DNA from: Cryobacterium ruanii
Lineage (GTDB): Bacteria; Actinomycetota; Actinomycetes; Actinomycetales; Microbacteriaceae
Assembly (NCBI RefSeq): GCF_004404055.1
Contig: NZ_SOHK01000004.1
Span: 27,155 to 91,154, forward strand
Length of the DNA: 64,000 bases
Direction of reading: 5' to 3'
Shown here: positions 1 to 9,040 of the stretch, one piece after another
How positions within the stretch are numbered: the stretch's first letter is position 1
Layout: each line of letters opens with the position of its first letter
Program-made: the position numbers and the translations under genes
The notes under the pieces: generated by a model
What the model saw: the letters and a program-made list of their open reading frames with translations, nothing else
Database searches by the model: none
What the model was told of the DNA's origin: nothing

Positions 1-1011
1 ATCAGTCTTCGTTCGGCGCGACTGAAGATTCACCCGATCGATTTCCAAATTTGGCAGGTTCGCTACGAATTGATCTATGGCAAAGAAACCGGCGATGGCT
101 TCCTTGTCAACCTCCATAGTCGGGTCAAATTCGTCGGAAGAGCCCGTGAAGCGTCGGATGTCAAAGGATTCAGAGTCGAGTCCACTCTTCGCGATAGAAC
201 GTCGCGCAGACAGGGCTAAGGCTGCGGGAAGGAAAGTTGCCAGGGATTCGGCGGACAGATTTTTGTAGAGCATGAACAGTGCATTGCGCTCAAGCAGATA
301 CATCTCACGGTACTGTCCGAAGCTTTTCATCGAACCGTGGTGCTTGTGGAAAACCTTTGACGCGGGCGCGTATCGAACGCGGTATCCGAGCAAGTTGAGG
401 CGCCATCCTAGATCTACGTCGTCGTAGAACATGAACATCCGCTCGTCAAAACCTCCTACGGATCTGAAGACTTCGCCACGAACGAACAAGGCTGAACCTG
501 TGCCAAAAAGGATGTCTCGGGGGCGGTCGAACCTCACATCGTCCAGCTCAGTCACGTGGTCTTTGTAACCCATCCCGAACCACGTAACACTGCCACCCAC
601 AAAATCAACGTGGGTACCTTCCCAGTTGAGAACCTTGCTTCCCACGGCTGCGACCTGCGGGCTGATCTCAAACTGTTTGATGGCTCCGCGAATCCAACCG
701 GCGTCGGGCTTCGCGTCATTGTTGAGAAACGCAACGAATTCGCCTTTGGCGTGGCTAGCTCCCAGGTTACTTCCGCCGGTGAAGCCAAGGTTCTCATCCG
801 ACACAATGAGCTGCACGCTGGGCATCTCCGTCATCGCGGCTCGAATCGAGTTTTCGCTGTCATCTCCCGAACCGTTTTCAACGACAATGATCTCGAGGCG
901 ATCAGCGGGCCAATCCACGCCGATCAGGGTGCGAACGCATTCGAGCGTGTCGGCCGCGCCACGAAAGTTGACGATAATGACTGACACGAATCCGGGCTTA
1001 AACTCTGGCAC
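1..1011 (-). CDS. GT2 glycosyltransferase, rhamnosyltransferase-like (3' end outside window)
   Basis: At least 337 codons are open from a GTG at 1011 to the left edge, so the C-terminus lies outside the window. The start is set by GGAG at 1018-1021, six bases upstream; an in-frame GTG at 1056 lacks a Shine-Dalgarno. The N-terminus reads VSVIIVNF, the nucleotide-binding strand of GT-A fold family 2 enzymes. It is followed by FLNNDAKPD (the DxD-like metal site, near residue 95) and GGFDERMFMFYDDVDLGWR, the acceptor-side motif typical of WbbL-like rhamnosyltransferases. It probably transfers a dTDP-activated sugar to a lipid-linked cell-wall glycan on the cytoplasmic face. Nearby rmlB and rmlD supply dTDP-rhamnose chemistry, which supports this, but acceptor and sugar cannot be read from sequence. 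Family confident, substrate inferred. Confidence 0.85.
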   Translation of the reverse strand, partial: MPEFKPGFVSVIIVNFRGAADTLECVRTLIGVDWPADRLEIIVVENGSGDDSENSIRAAMTEMPSVQLIVSDENLGFTGGSNLGASHAKGEFVAFLNNDAKPDAGWIRGAIKQFEISPQVAAVGSKVLNWEGTHVDFVGGSVTWFGMGYKDHVTELDDVRFDRPRDILFGTGSALFVRGEVFRSVGGFDERMFMFYDDVDLGWRLNLLGYRVRYAPASKVFHKHHGSMKSFGQYREMYLLERNALFMLYKNLSAESLATFLPAALALSARRSIAKSGLDSESFDIRRFTGSSDEFDPTMEVDKEAIAGFFAIDQFVANLPNLEIDRVNLQSRRTKTD

Positions 1012-1114
1012 ACGACACTCCAAGAACTCGGTAGTCGGCTGTCGGATGTCGATCACGAGTGGATGGCGTCCGCACCAACGGGGGCGGCCGGGAAGATTCC
1101 CGCATCGCTACTCC

Positions 1115-1120
1115 ACTATA
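1115..1120 (-). promoter_or_regulatory. possible -10 box for the GT2 gene
   Basis: On the minus strand 1120-1115 reads TATAGT, a good actinobacterial -10 match, about 100 bases upstream of the GTG at 1011, in a locally A/T-richer stretch. No convincing -35 is visible. It is the best promoter candidate for the glycosyltransferase, not a certain one. Confidence 0.3.
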
Positions 1121-1234
1121 ACTAATGCGATCTGTGCCGGTCTGATTTCATGTCCGGTCGATGAATCAAAATATCGGGGATTCCAACGAAACGGACACGA
1201 GGTCAACTTACAGTCGTTGTTGCGATTGCTCAAC

Positions 1235-1630
1235 ATGAGTGCACCGGCTAGGTTCGTATCCGAACCGTGGTGTAAGAGTGTGACGATCCGTGTTGCGTGT
1301 GCAGATTCAGGACTGGTCCCCATCGGGAATCTCGAGTTCGGGGACGTTTCTCCGGAAGCTGTCTCTGTATCCGGTTGGGCCTTGGACCCGGAGACCGCCG
1401 CCCCACTTAGCGTGCACTCTTATGTCGACGCCGCGAGTACAGCACACGTCGCGGACAAGGCCCGCACCGACGTCGGAGCAACATATCCTACTTACGGCGG
1501 AAATCATGGCTTCACTGAAACCGTCGCGGCAGCATCGGGTCCACGAACGGTTCGTGTCTCCGGCATCAACAATGGAACGGGAGGCCACACCCTCATCGGG
1601 TGCAAGACCGTAAACTCCCCCAGTGAGTAG
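1235..1630 (+). pseudogene. 3' remnant of a repeat-containing secreted surface protein
   Basis: The frame ending at TAG 1628-1630 carries the C-terminal half of a repeat common in actinobacterial cell-surface and peptidoglycan-associated proteins: VSVSGWALDPETAAPLSVH, then DVGATYPTYGGNHGF and a terminal GCKTV. Just before it, WCKSVTI looks like the last residues of a preceding repeat, so at least one upstream unit has been lost or eroded. The first in-frame ATG (1235) has no Shine-Dalgarno and there is no signal peptide, so this is unlikely to be an intact gene. I read it as the tail of a larger secreted protein left by rearrangement or degradation. Could be expressed if an unseen start exists; function of an isolated repeat is unknown. 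Confidence 0.55.
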
Positions 1631-1854
1631 AACGCGGATGTCGCCTCGCAGAGAATCGATCTGGACCGAGTTCAGATTATCTGGCCGTTGCTCGCCTTCA
1701 GCGAATGATTATTGACGTTTGTCGGGTTGATTATTGCGACAATTCGCTGTGAGTGCTTTGAATGCCTCTATCGGTTCGCTTACGTTCTGACCACGGGCAA
1801 TGGGTAAGGTGGACTCGGTTCTTTTTTCGCCTACAGACAAGGTCACTGCCACCT
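1631..1854. other. intergenic region before rmlB
   Basis: No coding signal. It should hold the rmlB-rmlD-GT-gtrA promoter: TTGACG near 1711-1717 is a possible -35 without a well-spaced partner, and TAAGGT at 1805-1810 is a possible -10 with a leader of about 40 bases. Neither is compelling alone. Confidence 0.3.
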
Positions 1855-2841
1855 ATGAAGATTCTCGTCACCGGCGGCGCCGGTTTTATCGGCTCCAACT
1901 TTGTTCGACGCACGATTGAAGACAAGTATCCGGGCCTTGAGGGCGCCGAGGTTGTCGTGCTTGACGCCCTGACCTACTCGGGCAACCTCGAAAACCTTGC
2001 CCCGATCGCCGATTCTCCGCGATACTCCTTTGTGCACGGCGACATCCGCGACGGCAAGCTGCTCGACACCCTGTTCCCCGGGCTCGACGCGGTGGTGCAC
2101 TTCGCCGCCGAATCGCACGTGGACCGCTCCGTGATGGACTCGACGATCTTCGTCGAGACCAACGTTCTCGGCACCCAGCAGCTGCTCGATGCGGCGCTGC
2201 GCCACAAGCTGGCCCGGTTCGTGCACGTCTCCACCGACGAGGTCTACGGCTCCATCGCCGAAGGCTCCTGGAACGAGGAGCGGGCCCTCGAACCCAACTC
2301 CCCCTACAGCGCGTCGAAGGCCGGCAGCGACCTGCTCGCCCGCAGCTACCACCGCACCCACGGCCTCAACGTGTCGATCACCCGGTGCTCGAACAACTAC
2401 GGCCCGTACCACTTTCCCGAAAAAGTCATCCCGCTCTTCGTCAGCAACCTGATCGACGACCTGCACGTTCCCCTCTACGGCGAGGGCAACAACATTCGCG
2501 ACTGGCTGCACGTGGACGACCACACCCGCGCTATCGCCATGGTGCTCGTTGGCGGCCGCGCCGGCGAGATCTACAACATCGGCGGCGGCACCGAGCTCAC
2601 CAATAAGGAGCTCACCCAGCTGCTGCTCGACTCGACCGGCAAGGACTGGTCCTATGTTGACCGCGTCGCGGACCGGCTCGGCCACGACCTGCGCTACTCG
2701 GTGGACATCTCGAAGATTCAGGCCGAACTCGGCTATGCCCCCGAGGTTCCGTTCGAACAGGGCCTCGCCGATGTTGTGCAGTGGTACCGCGACAACCGCC
2801 AGTGGTGGGAACCGCTCAAGGCTCGTGCGGCGCTGAACTAA
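1855..2841 (+). CDS. rmlB: dTDP-glucose 4,6-dehydratase
   Basis: This 328-residue protein converts dTDP-glucose to dTDP-4-keto-6-deoxyglucose, the second step of dTDP-L-rhamnose synthesis, in the cytoplasm with bound NAD. It begins MKILVTGGAGFIGSN (Rossmann GxxGxxG), followed by HFAAESHVDRS, STDEVYG and YSASKAG (catalytic YxxxK), all diagnostic of RmlB. ATG 1855 is chosen over an upstream in-frame ATG at 1762 because it begins exactly at the family N-terminus and gives the usual length of about 330. The gene is one base from rmlD and starts a same-strand run with rmlD, a glycosyltransferase and a GtrA protein. rmlA and rmlC are not in the window, so the pathway must be completed elsewhere. 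Confidence 0.96.
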   Translation: MKILVTGGAGFIGSNFVRRTIEDKYPGLEGAEVVVLDALTYSGNLENLAPIADSPRYSFVHGDIRDGKLLDTLFPGLDAVVHFAAESHVDRSVMDSTIFVETNVLGTQQLLDAALRHKLARFVHVSTDEVYGSIAEGSWNEERALEPNSPYSASKAGSDLLARSYHRTHGLNVSITRCSNNYGPYHFPEKVIPLFVSNLIDDLHVPLYGEGNNIRDWLHVDDHTRAIAMVLVGGRAGEIYNIGGGTELTNKELTQLLLDSTGKDWSYVDRVADRLGHDLRYSVDISKIQAELGYAPEVPFEQGLADVVQWYRDNRQWWEPLKARAALN

Positions 2842-2842
2842 C

Positions 2843-3697
2843 ATGACCCGTTATTTGATCACCGGGGCCACCGGCATGCTGGGCCGCGACCTGCAGACGG
2901 CTCTGGCCGGACGCGACGTGACGGCCCTCGGCCGGAGCGACCTCGACGTGACCGATCTCGCCGCGGTCACGTCCGCCGTCGCCGGGCACGACGTCATCAT
3001 CAACTGCGCCGCGTACACCAAGGTCGACGACGCCGAAACGAACGAAGACGAGGCCTACGCCGTGAACGCGGTGGGGCCGCGGAACCTGGCGGTGGCGGCA
3101 TCCGCTGTGCCGGCGACGCTCGTGCAGATTTCAACGGACTACGTCTTTGACGGCAGCGCGACCACGCCCTTTGCCGAGAACACGCCGCACAGCCCGATCT
3201 CGGCCTACGGCCGCACCAAGGCGGCCGGTGAGGAGTTCGTGCTCGCTGAAAACGGCGCGCGCAGCTACATCGTGCGCACCGCCTGGCTGTACGGCAAGAA
3301 TGGGCCTAACTTCGCCAAGACCATGCTCAAGGCCGCTGGCACGCGCGACACGCTGAACGTCGTCAACGACCAGGTAGGCCAGCCCACCTGGACGGTGGAC
3401 TTGGCCGCGCAGATCGTGCTGCTGCTCGACTCCGACGCGCCCGCTGGCATCTACCACGGCACGAACTCCGGCATGGCGTCGAAGTTCGACCAGGCCCGAG
3501 ACGTCTTCGCCCTCGCCGGACTCGACCCGGAGCGCGTGCTGCCGACCGACAGCTCGGCCTTTGTGCTTCCGGCACCGCGGCCGGCCTACTCGGTGCTCGG
3601 CCACGCCAATTGGGCTGGCGCCGGGCTGGCGCCGATGCGCAGCTGGCAGCAGGCCCAGGCTGCGGCCTTCGCCGCCGGAGTTTTCGAGACAGCATGA
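2843..3697 (+). CDS. rmlD: dTDP-4-dehydrorhamnose reductase
   Basis: A 284-residue SDR-superfamily enzyme that reduces dTDP-4-dehydro-L-rhamnose to dTDP-L-rhamnose with NAD(P)H. It shows RYLITGATGMLGRDL (cofactor loop), INCAAYTKVDDAE, QISTDYVFDG and YGRTKAAGE (YxxxK), the RmlD signature set. It starts one base after the rmlB stop and its stop overlaps the start of the next glycosyltransferase by four bases (ATGA), so the three genes are translationally linked. Length fits the family. In M. tuberculosis rmlD likewise sits next to a rhamnosyltransferase gene, which supports a role in cell-wall rhamnan or linker synthesis here. Confidence 0.95.
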   Translation: MTRYLITGATGMLGRDLQTALAGRDVTALGRSDLDVTDLAAVTSAVAGHDVIINCAAYTKVDDAETNEDEAYAVNAVGPRNLAVAASAVPATLVQISTDYVFDGSATTPFAENTPHSPISAYGRTKAAGEEFVLAENGARSYIVRTAWLYGKNGPNFAKTMLKAAGTRDTLNVVNDQVGQPTWTVDLAAQIVLLLDSDAPAGIYHGTNSGMASKFDQARDVFALAGLDPERVLPTDSSAFVLPAPRPAYSVLGHANWAGAGLAPMRSWQQAQAAAFAAGVFETA

Positions 3698-4836
3698 TCA
3701 CCCTGCGGGTAGTCGTCGACCAGATGGTCGCCCCGGTGCCGGGAGGCATCGGGCGTTACACCGAGGAACTCACCCGCGCGCTGATCGCTAGCGCTCCGGC
3801 CGAGTGTGACGTTGAGGGTATCGTCTCATCTTCGACCCCCGCACAGTACGAACTGATCGAAGCCGCCCTGCCCGGCCTGGGCAATCTGCACAAAACCACG
3901 CTGGCGCGCCGCGAGCTTGCCGCGGCCTGGGCGCTCGGCGTGACGGCATCGTCGGGCACCGGCCTTATCCACGCACCGGGGCTGCTTGCGCCGCTGCGCC
4001 GCCATAATCGTGCCGACGATGGCACCCAGATCGCGGTGACGCTGCACGACGTGCTCGCCTGGACGCATCCGTCGTCGCTGACCCCGGCAACCGTGGCCTG
4101 GACCAAGGGCATGCTCAAGCGCGCCCGCAAGCATGCCGACGCCATTGTCGTGCCGAGCCATGCCGTGGCACGCCAGCTGACCGAGATCATGGACCTCGGC
4201 GACCGCGTGCGAGTGATCGGCGGCGCCGTTGGACGCGGGCTCGCGTTGCCGGCCATTCCCCTGGTCGAGGAGCGCCTGCAGGCGCTGGGGCTGCCGTCGC
4301 AATATTTGCTGACCTCGGGGTCGCTCGACCCACGCAAGGCCGTGACCGCGTTGATCACGGCGCTCGGGCTACCGGGTGCGCCGGACCTGCCGCTGATCGT
4401 GCTCGGTCCCGATACCTGGGGCGAGCTCGACCTCGCGTCGGTCGCCGATGAAGCCGGGCTCGCACCGGGCCGTGTGCGTGCCCTGTCGGGGCTGAGCGAC
4501 TCCGACCTGGCCGTGGTGATCGCCCGGGCAAGCGTCTTTGTGTATCCGAGCCTGGAAGAAGGCTTCGCGCTGCCGATCATCGAGGCGTTCCATCTCGGCA
4601 CGCCCGTCGTGCACTCCGACGCCCCGGCCCTGCTCGAAGCAGCCGGTGACGCCGGTGTTGCGGTCGAGCGATCGGATCCGAAGGAATACCCCGGCCGGCT
4701 CATTGACGCGATCAACCGGGTGCTCGGCGACAGCGTGCTGCGGGGCCGCATGACTGTCTTTGGCGGCGACCGCTCGCGGGCGTTCAGCTGGCGGGACTCC
4801 GCCGAGCGGGTCTGGCAGTTGCACGCGGACCTGTAG
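3694..4836 (+). CDS. GT4-family glycosyltransferase
   Basis: A 380-residue GT-B fold transferase. ATG 3694 overlaps the rmlD stop (ATGA), which decides the start. The N-terminal domain has LRVVVDQMVAPVPGGIGRYT, typical of acceptor-binding Rossmann domains in GT4. The C-terminal half has LTSGSLDPRKAV (nucleotide-sugar loop) and PSLEEGFALPIIEAFHLGTP, the EX7E motif that binds the donor phosphate. Probably a rhamnosyl- or mannosyltransferase acting at the inner membrane face on a lipid-linked glycan, judged from its position after rmlBD. The precise donor cannot be assigned. No transmembrane segment is evident, so it is cytosolic or peripheral. Confidence 0.9.
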   Translation: MITLRVVVDQMVAPVPGGIGRYTEELTRALIASAPAECDVEGIVSSSTPAQYELIEAALPGLGNLHKTTLARRELAAAWALGVTASSGTGLIHAPGLLAPLRRHNRADDGTQIAVTLHDVLAWTHPSSLTPATVAWTKGMLKRARKHADAIVVPSHAVARQLTEIMDLGDRVRVIGGAVGRGLALPAIPLVEERLQALGLPSQYLLTSGSLDPRKAVTALITALGLPGAPDLPLIVLGPDTWGELDLASVADEAGLAPGRVRALSGLSDSDLAVVIARASVFVYPSLEEGFALPIIEAFHLGTPVVHSDAPALLEAAGDAGVAVERSDPKEYPGRLIDAINRVLGDSVLRGRMTVFGGDRSRAFSWRDSAERVWQLHADL

Positions 4837-4842
4837 TTCAAA

Positions 4843-5250
4843 GTGCGCTTCCTACGAGACCAGCGCGTGCGCTTTCTCGCGGTCGGAGCCACCAACACGC
4901 TCGTTGGCTACGTGGTCTTCTCGGCTTTCACCCTCTGGGTTTTCACGGATGTCTACCTCGGCTACCTGCTCAGCCTCGCGCTCTCGTACGTGGTCGGCAT
5001 CACCCTCGCCTTCGTGCTGTACCGACGCTTCGTGTTCGTGGTGCATGGCCACCTGCTGCGAGACTTCGCCCGGTTCGTGAGCGTCTACCTGATTGCGATC
5101 GGCATCAACGCCGCTGCACTGCCGCTGCTGGTCGAGGTGGCCCGGGTGCCGCCGCTGCTGGCCCAGCTGATCATTCTCGCGTTCACGACGCTGCTGAGCT
5201 TCTTCGGGCACAAGAAGTTCTCGTTTCGCCGCAGTGAGCCGACCGACTAG
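4843..5250 (+). CDS. GtrA family membrane protein
   Basis: A 135-residue protein with four hydrophobic helices. FLAVGATNTLVGYVVF near the N-terminus is the GtrA/DPMS signature, and FFGHKKFSFR at the C-terminus matches the usual basic end. GtrA proteins are thought to flip polyprenyl-phosphate-linked sugars or assist glycosylation of envelope polymers. The start is a GTG six bases after the upstream glycosyltransferase stop; no ATG is available nearby. It is the last gene of the rml run, so it probably works on the same glycan. A second GtrA gene is at 8486. Confidence 0.88.
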   Translation: MRFLRDQRVRFLAVGATNTLVGYVVFSAFTLWVFTDVYLGYLLSLALSYVVGITLAFVLYRRFVFVVHGHLLRDFARFVSVYLIAIGINAAALPLLVEVARVPPLLAQLIILAFTTLLSFFGHKKFSFRRSEPTD

Positions 5251-5251
5251 C

Positions 5252-5300
5252 GGGCGTCGGGCTACGGGCGTCGGGCGTCGGGCGTCGGGCTACGAGCTAC
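5252..5300 (+). repeat. tandem heptamer array between convergent genes
   Basis: Seven consecutive 7-base units: GGGCGTC four times, GGGCTAC twice and GAGCTAC once. They start just after the gtrA stop and run over the stop codon of the converging LCP gene (TAG at 5297-5299 on the minus strand). The units are near-identical, so slippage could change the last codons of the LCP gene. Confidence 0.8.
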
Positions 5301-6661
5301 GGCGCGGGTGTGGCCCTGGGCGCTGGGGCCAGGGCCGCGGCGATCATGGCCTGGATGGCGGCATAGTCGGGGTCTTCGGGGTCGACGCCGTTCTCGGGAA
5401 TCAACGGCACCGATTGCACCGGCAATTCCTTGGTCTTGGCGGCGAGATTCACGAAATAGCCGAGCATGCCCTGCGGCACGTCGGTCTTGACGACGCGGGT
5501 GCCTGCGGCGGCCACGCCCTGAAACTTGGTGAGCACGTTCGCCGGGCTGGCCTGCGCGAGCAGGGCCTCCTGCATCTGGGTCTGGCGCTGCATACGGTCG
5601 TAGTCGCTCGTGCCGTGCCGGGAGCGGGCAAACCAGAGGGCGTGGTAGCCGTCCATGTGCTGCATTCCCGGCTCAAACCAGAACAAGACTTCGCTGAAAC
5701 TCTCGTCGGTGTGCACCGGCACGCGGTTCTGCACATCGATGTCGACGCCGCCGAGCGCGTCGATGAGGTCGGAGAAGCCCTGCATGTCGATGAGAACGAA
5801 GTATTGAATCGTCAGTCCGGTTATGCCCTGCGCCGCCTCGAGCGTGGCCTGAATGCCCGGGGAGCTGCCCTCGGCGGTCGCGTTCGGGTAGTACTCGGGG
5901 CGTTTCAACTCGGCCTCAGTGAAGATGGAGTTGAGCATGCAGGCCGATACGTCGCATCCGTCGATGGAACCGTAGCCCTCGGGGTAGAGCGCTCCGAGCG
6001 AGGAACCGGCCGAGAACGGCACGTCCTCCAGGTTGCGCGGCAGGCTGATGGTCGTGGCCTGTCCGGTCGTGGCGTCGATGCTGACCACGGAGAGGCTGTC
6101 GGGGCGGAGGCCGTCACGGTCTGCACCGGCGTCACCGCCGAGCAACAGGATGTTGTATCGACCGTCGACCGGAGGTTCGCTCGGGCCTGCAACGAAGACG
6201 GAGGAGAGGAATCCGCTCGCCGAGGTGGCGACGAAGGCACCGTAGCCCGCAGTGCCGCAGACAACGACCATGAGCGCCGCCGAAAATGCAGCGATGAGCG
6301 GGCGGGCGCCGGGCGCGGCCTTCACCAGGTTGATCAAGCCGAGGGTGTTGACGGTGAGCACGAGCCAGGTGAGCGCGTAGAACGCGAGCACCACGGCGGC
6401 CGCCCAGAGGCCAATGGTGTTCGTGAACACGGTGAGCACAACAGTGGGCCACAGCAGGTAGATAGCGCCAGCGATGATCGCGATGGTAATCAGAATGAGC
6501 GTGGCGCGAAGGCCGAACCGGCCGAGCCGACGGTTGCCAGCGAGTACCTGCGCCGACCCGGGGAGCACGAAATTGAGTACGACAAGCCACCACGCACGCG
6601 TTGTCATTATGCGCGTGGAGCCGGAATTCGGGTGCCGGATCGGGTCGGAAACACTACTCAT
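5297..6661 (-). CDS. LytR-CpsA-Psr (LCP) family glycopolymer ligase
   Basis: A 454-residue membrane protein. The first 150 residues hold about four hydrophobic helices, more than the single anchor of classical LCP proteins. The LCP domain follows, with [34 protein letters not shown] and the catalytic/phosphate-binding [21 protein letters not shown] enzymes move undecaprenyl-linked glycopolymers (teichoic acid, arabinogalactan or rhamnan) onto peptidoglycan on the outer membrane face. The start overlaps the purE stop by four bases (ATGA), so it is the third gene of a purK-purE-lcp unit, as in the equivalent mycobacterial region. Its nearness to the rml/GT genes fits attachment of a rhamnose-containing polymer. 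Confidence 0.92.
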   Translation of the reverse strand: MSSVSDPIRHPNSGSTRIMTTRAWWLVVLNFVLPGSAQVLAGNRRLGRFGLRATLILITIAIIAGAIYLLWPTVVLTVFTNTIGLWAAAVVLAFYALTWLVLTVNTLGLINLVKAAPGARPLIAAFSAALMVVVCGTAGYGAFVATSASGFLSSVFVAGPSEPPVDGRYNILLLGGDAGADRDGLRPDSLSVVSIDATTGQATTISLPRNLEDVPFSAGSSLGALYPEGYGSIDGCDVSACMLNSIFTEAELKRPEYYPNATAEGSSPGIQATLEAAQGITGLTIQYFVLIDMQGFSDLIDALGGVDIDVQNRVPVHTDESFSEVLFWFEPGMQHMDGYHALWFARSRHGTSDYDRMQRQTQMQEALLAQASPANVLTKFQGVAAAGTRVVKTDVPQGMLGYFVNLAAKTKELPVQSVPLIPENGVDPEDPDYAAIQAMIAAALAPAPRATPAP

Positions 6662-7191
6662 AATCGCGTTTGAAGGTCCCGGTTCTTCTGCTCGACCAGG
6701 TCGGCGAGTGCTTTGGAATAGTCTTCGAGCTTCAGTCGCAGCCTGTCATCACTCGTAGCGAGAATTTTGATGGCGATGAGTGCGGCGTTCTTGGCCCCGC
6801 CGATCGACACGGTCGCGACGGGCACGCCGGCCGGCATCTGCACGATCGACAGCAGCGAGTCGAGGCCGTCGAGCAGCCCGAGCGGAACGGGCACCCCCAC
6901 TACGGGCAGCGTCGTCATGGCGGCGAGCATGCCGGGCAGGTGCGCGGCTCCCCCGGCTCCGGCGATGATCACCTTGAGGCCGCGGGCCTGCGCGCTGCGG
7001 CCATAGTCGAGCATCTTTTCGGGGGTGCGGTGCGCCGAGACTACCTGCACCTCGTGCGCCACACCGAAGTCCTTGAGGGTTTGCACGGCTGCGCTCATGA
7101 CGGTGAAGTCGGAGTCGCTGCCCATGACCAGGCCGACGAGCGGCGCGCCGGAGTTCGTGGGCACGCTGGAAGGCTCGAAATTGTCTGGCAC
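6658..7191 (-). CDS. purE: N5-carboxyaminoimidazole ribonucleotide mutase
   Basis: A 177-residue cytosolic enzyme that converts N5-CAIR to CAIR in purine biosynthesis, directly after PurK. It carries [23 protein letters not shown] (catalytic histidine), [12 protein letters not shown] and the GVPVP loop, all class I PurE features. Its start lies 13 bases from the purK stop, and its own stop overlaps the LCP gene. Length is normal for actinobacterial PurE. Confidence 0.96.
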   Translation of the reverse strand: MPDNFEPSSVPTNSGAPLVGLVMGSDSDFTVMSAAVQTLKDFGVAHEVQVVSAHRTPEKMLDYGRSAQARGLKVIIAGAGGAAHLPGMLAAMTTLPVVGVPVPLGLLDGLDSLLSIVQMPAGVPVATVSIGGAKNAALIAIKILATSDDRLRLKLEDYSKALADLVEQKNRDLQTRL

Positions 7192-7204
7192 GCAGATGAT
7201 CCTA

Positions 7205-8359
7205 TTACGCTTCTATTGGTGCAGTGTCCTGAAAGATTTGTGCCGTGGCACGCGCCTGGTAGGCAACTTCGTCGAGATCGTCGCCGCCCGCGGTGACGTG
7301 GCCCACCTTGCGGCCGGGCCGTGAGGCCTTGCCATAGTTGTGCACTTTCACGAGCGGATGCTGCGCCAGCGCGCTCGCATACCGGTCACTGAGCGAGCCG
7401 GACGCGGGCCCGCCGAAGATGTTGACCATGACCGTCCACGGGTCCCTGGCACCGGTCGCGCCGAGCGGCAGGTCGAGCACCGCCCGGAGGTGTTGCTCGA
7501 ACTGGCTCGTCGTGGATCCGTCGATGGACCAGTGACCGCTGTTATGCGGACGCATCGCCAACTCGTTGATGAGGAGGCGCTCATCCGTTGTCTGAAACAG
7601 CTCCACGGCGAGCACCCCGGTGACGCCGATACCCTCGGCCACGGCCACGGCGATGTCGGTGGCGACGTCGGCGAGGCGACCGATGGATTGGGGGGCCGGC
7701 GCGATGACCTCGGCGCAGACGCCGTCTTTCTGCACGGTCTCGACGACCGGCCAGACGGCGATCTCCCCGCTCGGGCGGCGGGCGACCACCTGGGCCAGCT
7801 CGCGGCTGAAGTGCACGAGCTCTTCGACCAGCAGGGCACCGTCGTTGCCGTCTTCGGCGAGCGCCTGAAACCAGTCGTCGACGTCGTGTTCGTGGCTGAC
7901 CACGCGCACGCCCTTACCGTCATAGCCGCCGCGGGCGGTCTTCACGACGGCCCGGCCGCCGTGGTCTTTCAAGAAGTCGGCGAGGCCGGCGGCATCCGTT
8001 ATGCGCGCCCAGTCCGGCACGGGAAGGCCCATTTCGGCGAGTTTTTCGCGCATGAGCAGCTTGTCCTGCGCGTAGAGCAGTGCGTCGGGGCCGGGATGCA
8101 CGGTGACGCCAGCGCGCACGAGTTCGCGCAGAATCTCTTGCGGCACGTGTTCGTGGTCGAAGGTGATCACGTCGACGGTCTTCGCGAAGGCGAGCACCGT
8201 GGGCAGGTCGCGATAGTCGCCGACGCTGACGGCGGCGAGCGCGGCCGACATGCCGTCGGCTTCGGCGAGAACCTTGAGCTCGATGCCGAGGTTCACGGCC
8301 GCAGGAATCATCATGCGGGCCAGCTGGCCCGCGCCAATCACACCGACGGTCAAAGCCAT
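7205..8359 (-). CDS. purK: N5-carboxyaminoimidazole ribonucleotide synthase
   Basis: A 384-residue ATP-grasp enzyme that carboxylates AIR with bicarbonate and ATP to give N5-CAIR. It shows [13 protein letters not shown] (N-terminal Rossmann), [14 protein letters not shown] (ATP-grasp loop), LLVEELV and [14 protein letters not shown] (metal and substrate site). It is the first gene of the purK-purE-lcp unit and diverges from a GtrA gene across 126 bases that must hold both promoters. Pathway assignment is secure. Confidence 0.96.
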   Translation of the reverse strand: MALTVGVIGAGQLARMMIPAAVNLGIELKVLAEADGMSAALAAVSVGDYRDLPTVLAFAKTVDVITFDHEHVPQEILRELVRAGVTVHPGPDALLYAQDKLLMREKLAEMGLPVPDWARITDAAGLADFLKDHGGRAVVKTARGGYDGKGVRVVSHEHDVDDWFQALAEDGNDGALLVEELVHFSRELAQVVARRPSGEIAVWPVVETVQKDGVCAEVIAPAPQSIGRLADVATDIAVAVAEGIGVTGVLAVELFQTTDERLLINELAMRPHNSGHWSIDGSTTSQFEQHLRAVLDLPLGATGARDPWTVMVNIFGGPASGSLSDRYASALAQHPLVKVHNYGKASRPGRKVGHVTAGGDDLDEVAYQARATAQIFQDTAPIEA

Positions 8360-8485
8360 CTGTTCACCATTTTCTATGCCAGCGTTCAGCTAAACGCGCG
8401 TGGATACCCAGCCCGGGGGTTTTCAACAGCCGTAGACTGCGAGACTTCAGTGCTTTTCTACTTTACCGAACCTTCGGACGGACGC

Positions 8486-9040
8486 ATGTCGATCACCCTG
8501 AAGCAGCGCCTGCTCAACTTTCTGAGCCAGGGCCTCAAGTTCGGTGCCGTCGGCGCGCTCGGCTTCGTGGTGGACTTCACCGTCTTCAACCTGCTGCGCA
8601 CCAGCGTGCTCGACTCATCCGAGGTGCACGCCGGCCCCATCTACGCCAAGGTAATCTCGACCGTGCTGGCCATCCTGGTGAACTGGCTCGGCAACCGCTA
8701 CTGGACCTTCAGCAAGAACCGGCAGGACCACACGGCGCGCGAGGGCCTGGAATTTCTCGCGGTGAGCCTCGTGGGCATGGGCATCGGCATCGGCTGCCTC
8801 TGGTTCAGCCACTACGTGCTCGGCTACACGAGCGTTCTCGCCGACAACATCGCCGGCAACGTCGTTGGACTGCTGCTCGGCGCGGTGTTCCGCTTCACGT
8901 TGTACCGCTATTGGGTATTCGCGCCGAGCCGGAGCGGCGCGCCAGCTGGTGCTGGGGCTGTCGCCGCGGCATCCGCTGTCTCGAGTGCGGTGCCCACGCG
9001 CACGGGGGCGATTCGCCTAGCGGCGACCCCAGAACGCTGA
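8486..9040 (+). CDS. GtrA family membrane protein (second copy)
   Basis: A 184-residue protein with four predicted membrane helices and the GtrA signature FGAVGALGFVVDFTVFNLL. NRYWTFSKN ends helix 2 and FRFTLYRYWVF is the conserved C-terminal stretch. ATG 8486 matches the family N-terminus; the frame is open far upstream only because it runs antisense to purK. A 40-residue Ala/Ser-rich tail follows the domain. Its last 24 bases overlap the converging PH-domain gene. Known mycobacterial synteny (purK, GtrA, PH-domain protein, birA) supports it. Likely handles a lipid-linked sugar; substrate unknown. Confidence 0.88.
   Translation: MSITLKQRLLNFLSQGLKFGAVGALGFVVDFTVFNLLRTSVLDSSEVHAGPIYAKVISTVLAILVNWLGNRYWTFSKNRQDHTAREGLEFLAVSLVGMGIGIGCLWFSHYVLGYTSVLADNIAGNVVGLLLGAVFRFTLYRYWVFAPSRSGAPAGAGAVAAASAVSSAVPTRTGAIRLAATPER

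Noticed and set aside
5234..6673. 479-codon plus-strand frame antisense to the LCP gene
   Set aside because: Low-complexity Gly/Arg/Glu/His translation with no family motif; the minus strand has a clear LCP domain.
7340..8485. Long in-frame upstream extension of the second GtrA gene
   Set aside because: Runs antisense through purK; GtrA proteins start at the ATG at 8486.
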